Source of the DNA: a virus
DNA: 64,000 bases
Reading direction: 5' to 3' (one strand)
Virus record (IMG/VR): IMGVR_UViG_3300031539_012188
Span: 1 to 64,000 of that record
The notes under the pieces are model-generated. The model worked only from the letters and a program-made list of their open reading frames with translations. It searched no databases and had not been told where the DNA came from. Of the stretch, positions 24,538 through 32,699 are shown piece after piece. Numbering within the stretch: the stretch's first letter is position 1; every line of letters begins with the position of its first letter. The translations under genes and the position numbers were made by a program.

Positions 24538-26097
24538 CTATAAGTCAATCGAAGATACGACTTGCCAACGCGAAGTTTCCAATTTCAGAGCCTTGTATCG
24601 CTTCGTTTGGGAATCATATACCAAAGCGAAGGCAAAGGTATCGCCAGCTTTGTATAATTCCTTCAACCAGACATAATTTCTCTCAACCGATGCCTTTATC
24701 GTGGCTGGAACTACGTTCAATTCTGTTCGACATCGAGTTACCTCAAATGCAGTGAATTCCATGCTTCCTCCATCAGGTTTATACGCTCCCTTACTCTTGA
24801 TATGCCATACAGTGCGGGTAGATAGACTCTCTAGTATGGTGAATGATGGCCAATTGAAGTCGTGACAAACAAAAGGTGTCACTATTTGAATGAGTGGATC
24901 GGCAGCATATTCAACATCTCTAAACGCTAGTTGGCGCATATACTCAACTTCATTGCCTCCCAATTTCACTCGCCAGCCATCTGTCGTCGCACCACCTCCA
25001 CGGTCGATGCCGTGTTCTGTAATCCAGATTGGTGGAACACGAAATCCAGCATCTCGCAAAGTCGCTACCCCACGTTTGTAATGGCCGATGTGCCACTCAT
25101 TTTCTGGGGTAGAATTAAGTGTATCCATCCCATACTCGTGAACCACCAAAGCGTCGGCTTCTGCACAGGCTGGGCCAAAGATTTGCCACTTCTTATTGAT
25201 CGTGGGCAGAGGATTAGCCTTTGGGCCTGCTGGTTGAGCTGTACCAAAGACACCAACGCCCATCTTCATATCTCGCTGATGGGCCAATCGCACGAGTTCG
25301 ACATAGAATTCGGCTAACCATCGCATCGGATCGAAGTCGTTGGGATCTTCAGGATTTCCTGTGTATGGCTCATTAGGCCCATGCCAAATCGCTATCCAAG
25401 GGCAAGTCGCCCAACGCGGAGCGCACAGGGCTACATATTCTCGTGCCCCCTGTGCTCCTTTACGAATCAAAGCGTGGTCAGGATCGCCCTTGAACCACAG
25501 TCGCCCCATACACTGCACGCCAGGAAATGGATTAGAATTTCCAAGTACGTCGGGATCGATAAGCATCGCCGCCCATACGCCCGAATCTTTGACGTGGCGT
25601 ACTACGAAGTCATTTGGATCACGCAGAAAAGTACAATTTTGGGCTTGCCAGGATAATTTGCTCGGCATAATGAGATCTTCCTTTATCAAGTAGTCTTTAG
25701 GATCAAGCCAGTTTTTATATCCAGGATTGGATTTACCATTTAGCTTAATCCCCCAATGTAAATGTGGCCCTGTGCTGCTTCCAGTGTTACCTGTTTCTCC
25801 AATGATTTGACCAGCCACTACTGTTTTACCATATACTCCAATAGTTTTACTTAAGTGGGCATGAAGAGTGAAAGAGCCTTCTCCATTATGCACTTGCACG
25901 GAATCACCATATTCACCTCTCCATCGAGGGTCTAACCAGCCATCGTGGGTGGCAAAAGTAGGCGTTCCCACAGGGCAAGGAAAGTCCCAACCTTCATGCC
26001 CGTCCAATTTATGGAGCGCATAATCCGCAGGATTTTCACCGAAATATTGACTGATATAGGCGAATTCAGGCGGCAAAGGCCAGGATTTCAGGATCAA
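24538..26097 (-). CDS. tail lysin: M23 peptidase + GH-A-like glycosidase
   Basis: 519 aa, TTG start with GGAGAG upstream. Residues 30-120 are an M23 (LytM) zinc endopeptidase: H34-x3-D38, H79/H81 and H112-L-H114. From about 155 a TIM-barrel glycosidase of GH clan A type follows, with the acid/base Glu in G-P-N-E244-P and the nucleophile Glu in I-T-E362-H-G. The peptidase cuts peptidoglycan cross-bridges; the second domain should cut a glycan, perhaps capsule or wall polysaccharide. Position among tail genes suggests a virion-bound entry enzyme, though it may double as the endolysin. Confidence 0.8.
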   Translation of the reverse strand: MILKSWPLPPEFAYISQYFGENPADYALHKLDGHEGWDFPCPVGTPTFATHDGWLDPRWRGEYGDSVQVHNGEGSFTLHAHLSKTIGVYGKTVVAGQIIGETGNTGSSTGPHLHWGIKLNGKSNPGYKNWLDPKDYLIKEDLIMPSKLSWQAQNCTFLRDPNDFVVRHVKDSGVWAAMLIDPDVLGNSNPFPGVQCMGRLWFKGDPDHALIRKGAQGAREYVALCAPRWATCPWIAIWHGPNEPYTGNPEDPNDFDPMRWLAEFYVELVRLAHQRDMKMGVGVFGTAQPAGPKANPLPTINKKWQIFGPACAEADALVVHEYGMDTLNSTPENEWHIGHYKRGVATLRDAGFRVPPIWITEHGIDRGGGATTDGWRVKLGGNEVEYMRQLAFRDVEYAADPLIQIVTPFVCHDFNWPSFTILESLSTRTVWHIKSKGAYKPDGGSMEFTAFEVTRCRTELNVVPATIKASVERNYVWLKELYKAGDTFAFALVYDSQTKRYKALKLETSRWQVVSSIDL

Positions 26098-27084
26098 CTA
26101 AACTTCTCTCCAAAACTCTGCAATAGTATAGATTTCCTCGGTAAAGTTACACGCTGAACCGAAGCCACTGCCTGCTATCGTCTCTAAACATCGATGTTGC
26201 ACTTCCAAGGTATGTGCGCCTGCCAAAGTGAATCGTCCAGCAATGATTGAACGAGTGATTGTGTAAGCTGCATCACCACATCCTTCTGTTGTACCTGATA
26301 ATATAGTAGATGCAAGTGTAATATTTTGGAGACGTGTTTGGTGATTACCAACACGGAAGGCTGGTGCGGAGATCATACAACGATACGTTCCAGCAGCGAG
26401 AGTTATTTGATTGGCTGCAAGAGTACAAATTCCTGCCGCATCTGCCTGCTCGTTATTGATTACTCGTGTTCGCCAAGCTCCTAATGTGAAAGTTCCACCA
26501 TTTACACCTTGAGCTTCTAAGTCGCGCACACAAACATAAGCATCATAGAATCCACCAGCACCTGCAGCCTCTAAGAGGAATTCTCTATCATCCGAAAACT
26601 CGGTTACTGCACCAGCAACATTAATTTCAATTACGTAAAGGGGTATTTCCCAAAGAACACCGTCAGTTGTAGTCGGAGCTACTGCATCAACATTATTGTT
26701 GGGATTAATGAGGCGAATCAATACAATCGTCTGTGCAGTTTGAATAGCTGGATCTCTCGCTGCACTATTTATATCATTCCAAGAACAGGATAAGACGATT
26801 CTATCTTTACGTGTACCAGCAGTTGCGACGGCTGGTGCAAAATCTACATTAGCATTATTGTTATACCACCTACCTCTAACTAAGGCTGCTCCAGAAGCCA
26901 TCCTGAATTGAGTGACGCCAAGAACTGCGCCTGCTAGTTCTCCTCCACGATCTCGCAAAACGCCTCTCTCCTCGTCTGAGTCAAACATATCCCGAAACAT
27001 TTCAGCCCACTCATCGGCTGAATAAGGTGCTCGTGAGGCATCTCCGATTGCAACTCCCAACCAAGGCTGTGAAGTTTGTGCCAT
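26098..27084 (-). CDS. tail fibre / receptor-binding protein candidate
   Basis: 328 aa, good site AGGAGAG. The N-terminal half (Y-S-A-D-E-W-A-E-M-F-R-D-M-F then G-V-T-Q-F-R-M-A-S-G-A-A-L-V-R-G-R-W-Y) is a known arrangement of phage baseplate-anchored fibres; the C-terminal 130 residues are beta-rich with T-L-A-A-G-T-Y-R-C and H-T-L-E-V-Q-H-R-C, resembling a C1q/TNF-like jelly-roll tip. It probably binds the host surface. Four Cys in the tip domain could form disulfides or bind metal. Confidence 0.65.
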   Translation of the reverse strand: MAQTSQPWLGVAIGDASRAPYSADEWAEMFRDMFDSDEERGVLRDRGGELAGAVLGVTQFRMASGAALVRGRWYNNNANVDFAPAVATAGTRKDRIVLSCSWNDINSAARDPAIQTAQTIVLIRLINPNNNVDAVAPTTTDGVLWEIPLYVIEINVAGAVTEFSDDREFLLEAAGAGGFYDAYVCVRDLEAQGVNGGTFTLGAWRTRVINNEQADAAGICTLAANQITLAAGTYRCMISAPAFRVGNHQTRLQNITLASTILSGTTEGCGDAAYTITRSIIAGRFTLAGAHTLEVQHRCLETIAGSGFGSACNFTEEIYTIAEFWREV

Positions 27085-27095
27085 ATATTACTCTC

Positions 27096-28001
27096 CTATA
27101 TTCCTAAGTATCTATTATACCATTCTATTCTAGCCTGTCCCACCCCACCCAAGTTTATTCCAGAGAAATAGATTTCATTCACTCCCAAAGGTGCTAATGG
27201 AGAAGGGTCTAGATGAAACGTTCCTAAATCTGAATCGCTGCTCAAATAGCCAAGTAAATTATCTCCTGAACTATTAGTTACAGTCTTTACTCCTGGAGTT
27301 GTGTTTATTGTGACTATCTCCCCTGCTGGTATGGCGTATTTTAGTTCCAGCTTTTCTTCTGTAGTAAGATTTTCTACGATAGGGCCTTCCATCGGTCCCT
27401 GGAAGATAATGATAGGATGAGATACCCAATTCCCAGAATTCAGTACATCTACTATCTCAGATAATTCATCTGCTACACCAAACATGATTGGAAATGCCAT
27501 AGGAAAGACCAACCAGGGTTCTAATTCTCCACCAGATATTTCCATTATCTGCTGTGGACTATACCATACAGGATCATAGGCAATCAGACGAAGAGAAATC
27601 CTTTGTGTTTCTGGCTGAATTTGATCGATGGTTCCCGCATCAAAACCAGCATCGAAGACTACGTTCCACAGCTCATAGATATTTCCATCGTCGAAGAGCA
27701 CCTGAAACTTGAATTGTCCCAGCAAGGGATTTAGTAACTCGATTACCTGAGTACGCAACGCCCACATCTGCGGCCTATCACAGCCCCGCAAGTGCATACT
27801 TATTTGCACTACCCTTGGCCTTAGCACCGTGCCCAACAGGGTCTCTCCATGTTGAAATGGAGAACGAGAAGTCCTGTGTTCCAGAGGAGGCATAGCCAAG
27901 CCGCTAATCTCCGTAAGAGCCATAGGCCAATCTAACCAAGTTTTTCCGTCACAGGCTGTTACGATGCGAAAAGTTTCGCCCTTCTGGTGTCTAACTCGCA
28001 T
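27096..28001 (-). CDS. distal tail protein (Dit-like)
   Basis: 301 aa directly after the tape measure. The N-terminal half reads as the tail-family beta-barrel (R-V-V-Q-I-S-M-H-L-R-G, then L-L-N-P-L-L-G-Q-F-K-F, then Q-R-I-S-L-R-L-I-A-Y-D-P-V-W-Y), as in Dit proteins that form the hexameric ring joining tube and tip. The C-terminal half ends with a galectin/CBM-like strand set. Overlaps the tape-measure stop by 11 bases. Confidence 0.75.
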   Translation of the reverse strand: MRVRHQKGETFRIVTACDGKTWLDWPMALTEISGLAMPPLEHRTSRSPFQHGETLLGTVLRPRVVQISMHLRGCDRPQMWALRTQVIELLNPLLGQFKFQVLFDDGNIYELWNVVFDAGFDAGTIDQIQPETQRISLRLIAYDPVWYSPQQIMEISGGELEPWLVFPMAFPIMFGVADELSEIVDVLNSGNWVSHPIIIFQGPMEGPIVENLTTEEKLELKYAIPAGEIVTINTTPGVKTVTNSSGDNLLGYLSSDSDLGTFHLDPSPLAPLGVNEIYFSGINLGGVGQARIEWYNRYLGI

Positions 28002-31000
28002 ATGATAACATTAACTCCACGTCGTCCTTTATAGTCGCTATAGACTGCACTTTACCATAATGCGCCACTAATTGAATCGTCGGTCCAACTACACTAGATT
28101 GACTTGTTATTGATGGTGTGGGCACAGGTAATGGCATTGGCACAGTGGGAATCGTAGCAGCAGAGGGAGTTGCAGTTGCACCACCAGTTGCACCATTTTT
28201 CATAATAAGCGGAAGTTCTTGGATCTCCTTCAATATTGATAAATATTTCTTTCTTGTTTCAAGTTGATCCTTTTCCAGCTTCAGGGTAGCGTCTACCGCA
28301 TCTCTTATTAAACTAATTATCTTGAGTTCATCTTCTCTTGCGGTTATGAGAAATCCCACAGCGTCCAACTCATTTTTTAAACCTTCGAGTATAGTATCAT
28401 AAGTTTCCTTAATTATATCAAAGTGTATTTGAGCTGTGTCTCGTATATCTTCCCACAGAAGGACTGCATTTTCGAGTGCTATTCTGGTTTCGGTTTGCCG
28501 CATACGCGCTAATTCTAGTTCATCACGCGCTTGTTGTATTCTTTCCTCCTCACGGGTGATTACATCTCCTATAAGTATAAGTTCATCTCTTAGTGCTTGA
28601 GTTCGTGCTATAGCTAATTCATCAAAGTCTTCGAGTCTACGTCGCGCTTGCTCTACTTCTTCCTCGGCCAATCGTCTTTGCTGCTCTAAAGTTATTCTGG
28701 ATGCCGCCTGCCTCGCCTCCTCCAAGCGAAGTTCTTCTTGAGCGAAGAGCACTCTTTCTTCTTCAGGAGCGATGGCATCAAGGATTAGCTGCAGACGCTT
28801 TTTGAGAGGTTCAAGTTGTTCCTCAAGAGTATCTTTTACATCTTGTAGTCTCTCGCGTTCGTCTTTGGTCTGCTCATTCAGGGCCTTCATCTGTTCTTGC
28901 CGAAGATCGAGTTGATCTTGTAAGACTGCTGATTGAGATTGCATAGTAAGGAGTCCAGCAGAAGTAACTCGTTGAAGAATTCTATTACGTAACTGCTCCA
29001 TGAAGATTTCGTGATTGATTAACTCAAGACGATCTCTGTCAACGTCGATGATCTCTTGTAAAGCGTCTCTCTGCTTCTCCAGAGCACGAAGGTGTCTCTC
29101 GATCCGTTCTTGTTCTATCTCGGATAGACGAGTCATAGAATCTATCTGCCGCTCGATGGCCCTTTGCTGCCTGCGGAGCGGAATCAACACCAAATCGGCA
29201 TCGGCACGAATCTGAGTAAAGGCGTCCTGCAAAGGCCACAGGGCCTTATCGAGGGCATAGACTTGATCCTCGATTCCACGCAGGGACAATTCTGCTGCTC
29301 TAAGAGCATTTTCCAAAGACCTTCGTTCGAGAGCGATTCTCCGTTCCAGCAAATCAAGTTGTCGTTGCAGAGACCTTTCCTGTGCTCGTAAAGGAATGAG
29401 TATTTCAGCAGCAGCGGCTTCTGTTCGTTTCAGAGCATGTTCATAAGGTAGTAGTGCTCTATCCAAATCTTTGGAGATGTCACCAAGCAATTTAAGTTGG
29501 GCTTGCGCATTCTTTAGCGGGCCTTCGGCTAGTTCTTCTGCTGCATCAGCTAATCGTTGCGTTTTGTCAATATTTCTTTGAATCTGTAATTCTTGCAATC
29601 GCAAAGGAACGAGAACTATTGTTGCCTTTGCTTGTTCGAGTTCAAATGCTTCTGCTAAACGAGTTGCCTCGATGTCGATTTTACGAAGTTGTGCATCTAT
29701 TTCTTCGACCATAGCATCTATGAAGGCTCGTCCTACATCCCGTCCCGCTTTTTCGGCTTCGTCTGTAACTATATCAAAAAGTTCCCTAAGTTTGCGTACT
29801 ATCCATTCAGCAATTGGACGAGGAACAAGAGGTATTTTTAGAATTCCAGAAAAGATTCTTTCCATAGATTGGATGGCATCCTCCAAAGGAGCTGTTTTCA
29901 AGTCTTTGATCGCTTTAGTGACTCGACTAATCCCTATGGTAAGAGCACCCAAAACCAAAACAGCTATACCAACTGCAGGAGTAATTGCAGTAGCAATAGT
30001 TCCTATTTTAGCAAGGAGAGCGTCAAGTCCAGCTATTCTAAGAAGACCTACAAGCATAAGGGTGCTCGTTGTTACACCAGCAAGCGCCCCAGCGAGAAGT
30101 GCTAATATAGCTATGGCATCTGTAGCAGCTTTAGGAAGTTTATTTAACCATTCTAGAAAATCATTCGCAACTTTCAATACATCGATGAGAGAAGGAAGCA
30201 AGCCTTTTCCAAGAGTCGCCTGCAAATCTTTGACTTGGGTGTGATAAATCTGAAGTAACCCTCCACCAGATTCCCATAGTTCATTTGTCACGCCCATTAA
30301 AACATTAGTTCGTTCCAAAATCGCATTAAAAATTGCCTCCATCTGCTCGCTTTTCGACATATCCTTGATGCGTATTTCTAAATTTTCAGCAAAGTCTTCA
30401 AATGTCTCATTAGTGCGCATATACAAATCTAAGTCTCTCAATCCTCTAGTAGTCCTGTTTACAATGGCATCAGTCATGCGCTCAATGACTTCTATAGCCT
30501 CCAAATCAGTAAGTATAGATTGATGTGTACCCATCTCTGCAACATCAGAGGCTTTAGTAAGATCGAATCGGGCAGCCATAAATCTGGCGACCATCTGAGT
30601 GGCATCACCTTGAGTCATATTGAGATTTTGAAGTTCCACTATTTCGGCTGCAACAGCTTCTCTATGAGCATTCGTATTTTCGGTGAGTATCTCTAAAGCG
30701 ATAGCAGGTTTCTCAACGGATAGGGCCGTTTTCAAATTAACCTGGCTGAATTTCAAAAGGGCTGCACTCGCTACTCCTGCTGCAAAACTAATCGTATAAA
30801 GATTACGCGCGAATTTTCCAGCTTCAGCAGTAGTTGCAACCATATCAGCACGGCCAGTACGCATTTCTGCATAAAGTAGTTTTAGTGCTCTTTTCTCCTT
30901 CTCGATGGCTACTAAAATGGCGGGGTGAACTACCAAATTTTTATCTTGTGCTTCTTTTACTTTATTAATTGCTATAGCGAGGGATTGTTGTCGCTGAGCA

Positions 31001-31131
31001 TAACTCAACGATGTTTTCGCAGCATCAACAAATCCCTGACTTCCCTTTTTTATAGCGGATTCAGCAGTGGTCAACACCCGCATAAAACGGGAAATACCTA
31101 CTGCGACGAATTCTATACCAATTGCAGCCAT
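27991..31131 (-). CDS. tail tape measure protein
   Basis: 1046 aa, the longest gene of the tail module. There are two hydrophobic stretches around residues 110-125 and 335-400, then about 500 residues of long helical coiled coil rich in E, R, L and Q, with repeated blocks of the type A-x-I-x-L-I-P-L-R. It sets tail length and is injected ahead of DNA. Starts in a TAATG overlap with the frameshifted chaperone extension, as is usual. Confidence 0.88.
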   Translation of the reverse strand: MAAIGIEFVAVGISRFMRVLTTAESAIKKGSQGFVDAAKTSLSYAQRQQSLAIAINKVKEAQDKNLVVHPAILVAIEKEKRALKLLYAEMRTGRADMVATTAEAGKFARNLYTISFAAGVASAALLKFSQVNLKTALSVEKPAIALEILTENTNAHREAVAAEIVELQNLNMTQGDATQMVARFMAARFDLTKASDVAEMGTHQSILTDLEAIEVIERMTDAIVNRTTRGLRDLDLYMRTNETFEDFAENLEIRIKDMSKSEQMEAIFNAILERTNVLMGVTNELWESGGGLLQIYHTQVKDLQATLGKGLLPSLIDVLKVANDFLEWLNKLPKAATDAIAILALLAGALAGVTTSTLMLVGLLRIAGLDALLAKIGTIATAITPAVGIAVLVLGALTIGISRVTKAIKDLKTAPLEDAIQSMERIFSGILKIPLVPRPIAEWIVRKLRELFDIVTDEAEKAGRDVGRAFIDAMVEEIDAQLRKIDIEATRLAEAFELEQAKATIVLVPLRLQELQIQRNIDKTQRLADAAEELAEGPLKNAQAQLKLLGDISKDLDRALLPYEHALKRTEAAAAEILIPLRAQERSLQRQLDLLERRIALERRSLENALRAAELSLRGIEDQVYALDKALWPLQDAFTQIRADADLVLIPLRRQQRAIERQIDSMTRLSEIEQERIERHLRALEKQRDALQEIIDVDRDRLELINHEIFMEQLRNRILQRVTSAGLLTMQSQSAVLQDQLDLRQEQMKALNEQTKDERERLQDVKDTLEEQLEPLKKRLQLILDAIAPEEERVLFAQEELRLEEARQAASRITLEQQRRLAEEEVEQARRRLEDFDELAIARTQALRDELILIGDVITREEERIQQARDELELARMRQTETRIALENAVLLWEDIRDTAQIHFDIIKETYDTILEGLKNELDAVGFLITAREDELKIISLIRDAVDATLKLEKDQLETRKKYLSILKEIQELPLIMKNGATGGATATPSAATIPTVPMPLPVPTPSITSQSSVVGPTIQLVAHYGKVQSIATIKDDVELMLSYAS

Positions 31132-31298
31132 TATTTCCTACTCATAATTGTTGCGTCTATCATATGTTTTAACCTGAAATGCGCCAAAGTCTGCGCTTTC
31201 TCCACTTGCGAAAGTCGCTGAAACTCACGCCAAGAGGCGTGGGCAAATCTAGCAGCTTCTCTACATTCGTAATCTCTGCTATACCTGATCTCCGATCC
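31131..31298 (-). CDS. tail chaperone frameshift extension (T-part)
   Basis: The frame lies +1 (or -2) to the upstream chaperone and has no credible start or ribosome binding site of its own. It reads G-S-E-I-R-Y-S then W-R-E-F-Q-R-L-S-Q-V-E-K-A-Q-T-L-A-H-F-R-L, a helical pattern typical of the T-part of G/GT chaperones, and ends exactly at the tape-measure start. The shift most likely occurs at GAA-GGG-ATC (31302-31294), where the P-site Gly tRNA could slip to GGA. The product is the usual minor long chaperone. Confidence 0.65.
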   Translation of the reverse strand, partial: GSEIRYSRDYECREAARFAHASWREFQRLSQVEKAQTLAHFRLKHMIDATIMSRK

Positions 31299-31881
31299 CT
31301 TCTGAGTCGTCTGCTGAAGGTGCTGTATCGGCATCCCGTCCACGGTCACGCTGAAACCGCTGCATGGCGACTTGGATCTCCTCCTCAGAGGTTCCAGCAA
31401 GCCTCATGCTCTCCTGTTGAAGTTTTACCAAGTCGCCTGTAGAAACGGCTACATAGTATCGCATCCAAAGAAGTTTTCGAAGCGTTTTCTTCTCTGGAAT
31501 CTCTATACCCAGATCAGAAAGCTCTTCTACCCACGAATCATCTTCGCCATACTCAGGCAAATCTGGCGGCAACTGTAAAATCTTCAAACCTCTGAGAAGA
31601 GTCAGATTGAGCACAGCATCACTGAGCACCCCATTTCTCTTTGCTACCGCCGCGAGATAATCGGGATCGCTCATATTCGCCTCTCGGATCATTTTTCCAC
31701 GTACTTCCGTCTCCAAGATAGGCGGTTGTGGTTCTGGATATTGTAAGAATAGTGATTGAAGCACCATATCGGGCACAGGCCGTGCTTCTACAACTGCGCC
31801 GCTTGCAAGAGTGATCACAGATTTTTGTGCTCCCTCTTTTTCGAGGGCCTTTCCAGCCAATTCATCAGCAGTCAGACTCAT
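31279..31881 (-). CDS. tail assembly chaperone (G-part)
   Basis: 200 aa, acidic and helical, with A-R-P-V-P-D-M-V-L-Q and W-M-R-Y-Y-V-A-V-S-T-G. It stands between the major tail protein region and the tape measure, the fixed place of tail chaperones in siphoviruses. It should bind the tape measure during tail assembly, and part of ribosomes should shift to make the extended form. Separated from the tail-tube gene by an inserted HNH gene. Confidence 0.75.
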   Translation of the reverse strand: MSLTADELAGKALEKEGAQKSVITLASGAVVEARPVPDMVLQSLFLQYPEPQPPILETEVRGKMIREANMSDPDYLAAVAKRNGVLSDAVLNLTLLRGLKILQLPPDLPEYGEDDSWVEELSDLGIEIPEKKTLRKLLWMRYYVAVSTGDLVKLQQESMRLAGTSEEEIQVAMQRFQRDRGRDADTAPSADDSEGIGDQV

Positions 31882-31888
31882 TCTGTTT

Positions 31889-32647
31889 TCATCCTTTCTT
31901 TTGGGAAATCAGGAATATAGGCCATTTGGAAAAATCAGGAACGTAAACCATCTCGAAGAGATTCGTCCAGTATTCACGATCACTGCCAGTTTTGCTGTGA
32001 CAAGATTTACAAAGAGTAACCAAATTTTCGGGGCGCAGATCCTCTTTATCGTAGTTGATGTGATGAACCGCAAATCTCTTTTCCCCCTGCACCTTACTAC
32101 ATAATGCACAGGTGTGGTTGTCGCGCTTTCGTATTGCCTTCCGAAAATGGGCAGTCCAAGTCGTTGGATATGGCTCAAACGAGATACCACCACGCCAAGA
32201 AGGATTTTGTTCACCAGTCATCGCTGCACTTGTTTTCGCACGTGTCTCATCACTAGGATGTTTACCAATCTTTATTGCACTCATTTTTGCAAGGGTCTCT
32301 GTACTAGGATGTTTCCCATACATGGGGTGTCGCTCACCGCGTTGTTTGCCAATCTCTGCTGCACTCATTTTCGCAAGCGTCACCACGCTGTGATGTTTTC
32401 CATACATAGGATTTTGTTCACCACACTGTTTGCCAATCCTTGTTGCACTCATCTTTGCAAGTGTAGCCGCGCTATGATGTTTACCATAAAAGGGATTTCG
32501 CTCACCAATCTTCGCTTCACTTATCTTCTGCTTGGTTTCTTCAGACATCCTTTTACCAGTCATTGCTACAGAGATTCGCTTACGCCATAAATCATATTTA
32601 GGCGTGTCTCTCCACAAATCATATTCAGGTGTCCCCCTTTTATACAA
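31889..32647 (-). CDS. HNH homing endonuclease with NUMOD3 repeats
   Basis: 252 aa, TTG start after GGAGGAAG. Residues 30-150 are five to six DNA-binding repeats of the form N-P-M-Y-G-K-H-H-S-x-x-T-L-A-K-M-S. From about 175, C-A-L-C ... H-H-I-N-Y-D ... N-L-V-T-L-C-K-S-C-H forms an HNH nuclease with four zinc cysteines. It is a free-standing mobile gene placed between tail-tube and chaperone genes. The repeats resemble those in the GIY-YIG enzyme at 13.6 kb. Confidence 0.88.
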   Translation of the reverse strand: MYKRGTPEYDLWRDTPKYDLWRKRISVAMTGKRMSEETKQKISEAKIGERNPFYGKHHSAATLAKMSATRIGKQCGEQNPMYGKHHSVVTLAKMSAAEIGKQRGERHPMYGKHPSTETLAKMSAIKIGKHPSDETRAKTSAAMTGEQNPSWRGGISFEPYPTTWTAHFRKAIRKRDNHTCALCSKVQGEKRFAVHHINYDKEDLRPENLVTLCKSCHSKTGSDREYWTNLFEMVYVPDFSKWPIFLISQKKG

Positions 32648-32664
32648 ATTCTTCCTCCTTATTT

Positions 32665-32693
32665 AGAGGGTGAGGTTGAAAGCCTCACCCTCT
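32665..32693 (-). terminator. strong hairpin after tail-tube gene
   Basis: Perfect 11-bp stem AGAGGGTGAGG / CCTCACCCTCT with a 7-base loop, starting 7 bases after the stop of the tail-tube candidate. No U-run follows on the minus strand, so it may protect the mRNA 3' end or cause partial termination rather than act as a standard terminator. A matching hairpin follows the capsid gene. Confidence 0.6.
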
Positions 32694-32699
32694 CTAAAC

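Noticed and set aside
29672-30244. 190-codon plus-strand frame inside the tape-measure region
   Set aside because: Antisense shadow with Ser/Ala/Arg bias; no start signal.
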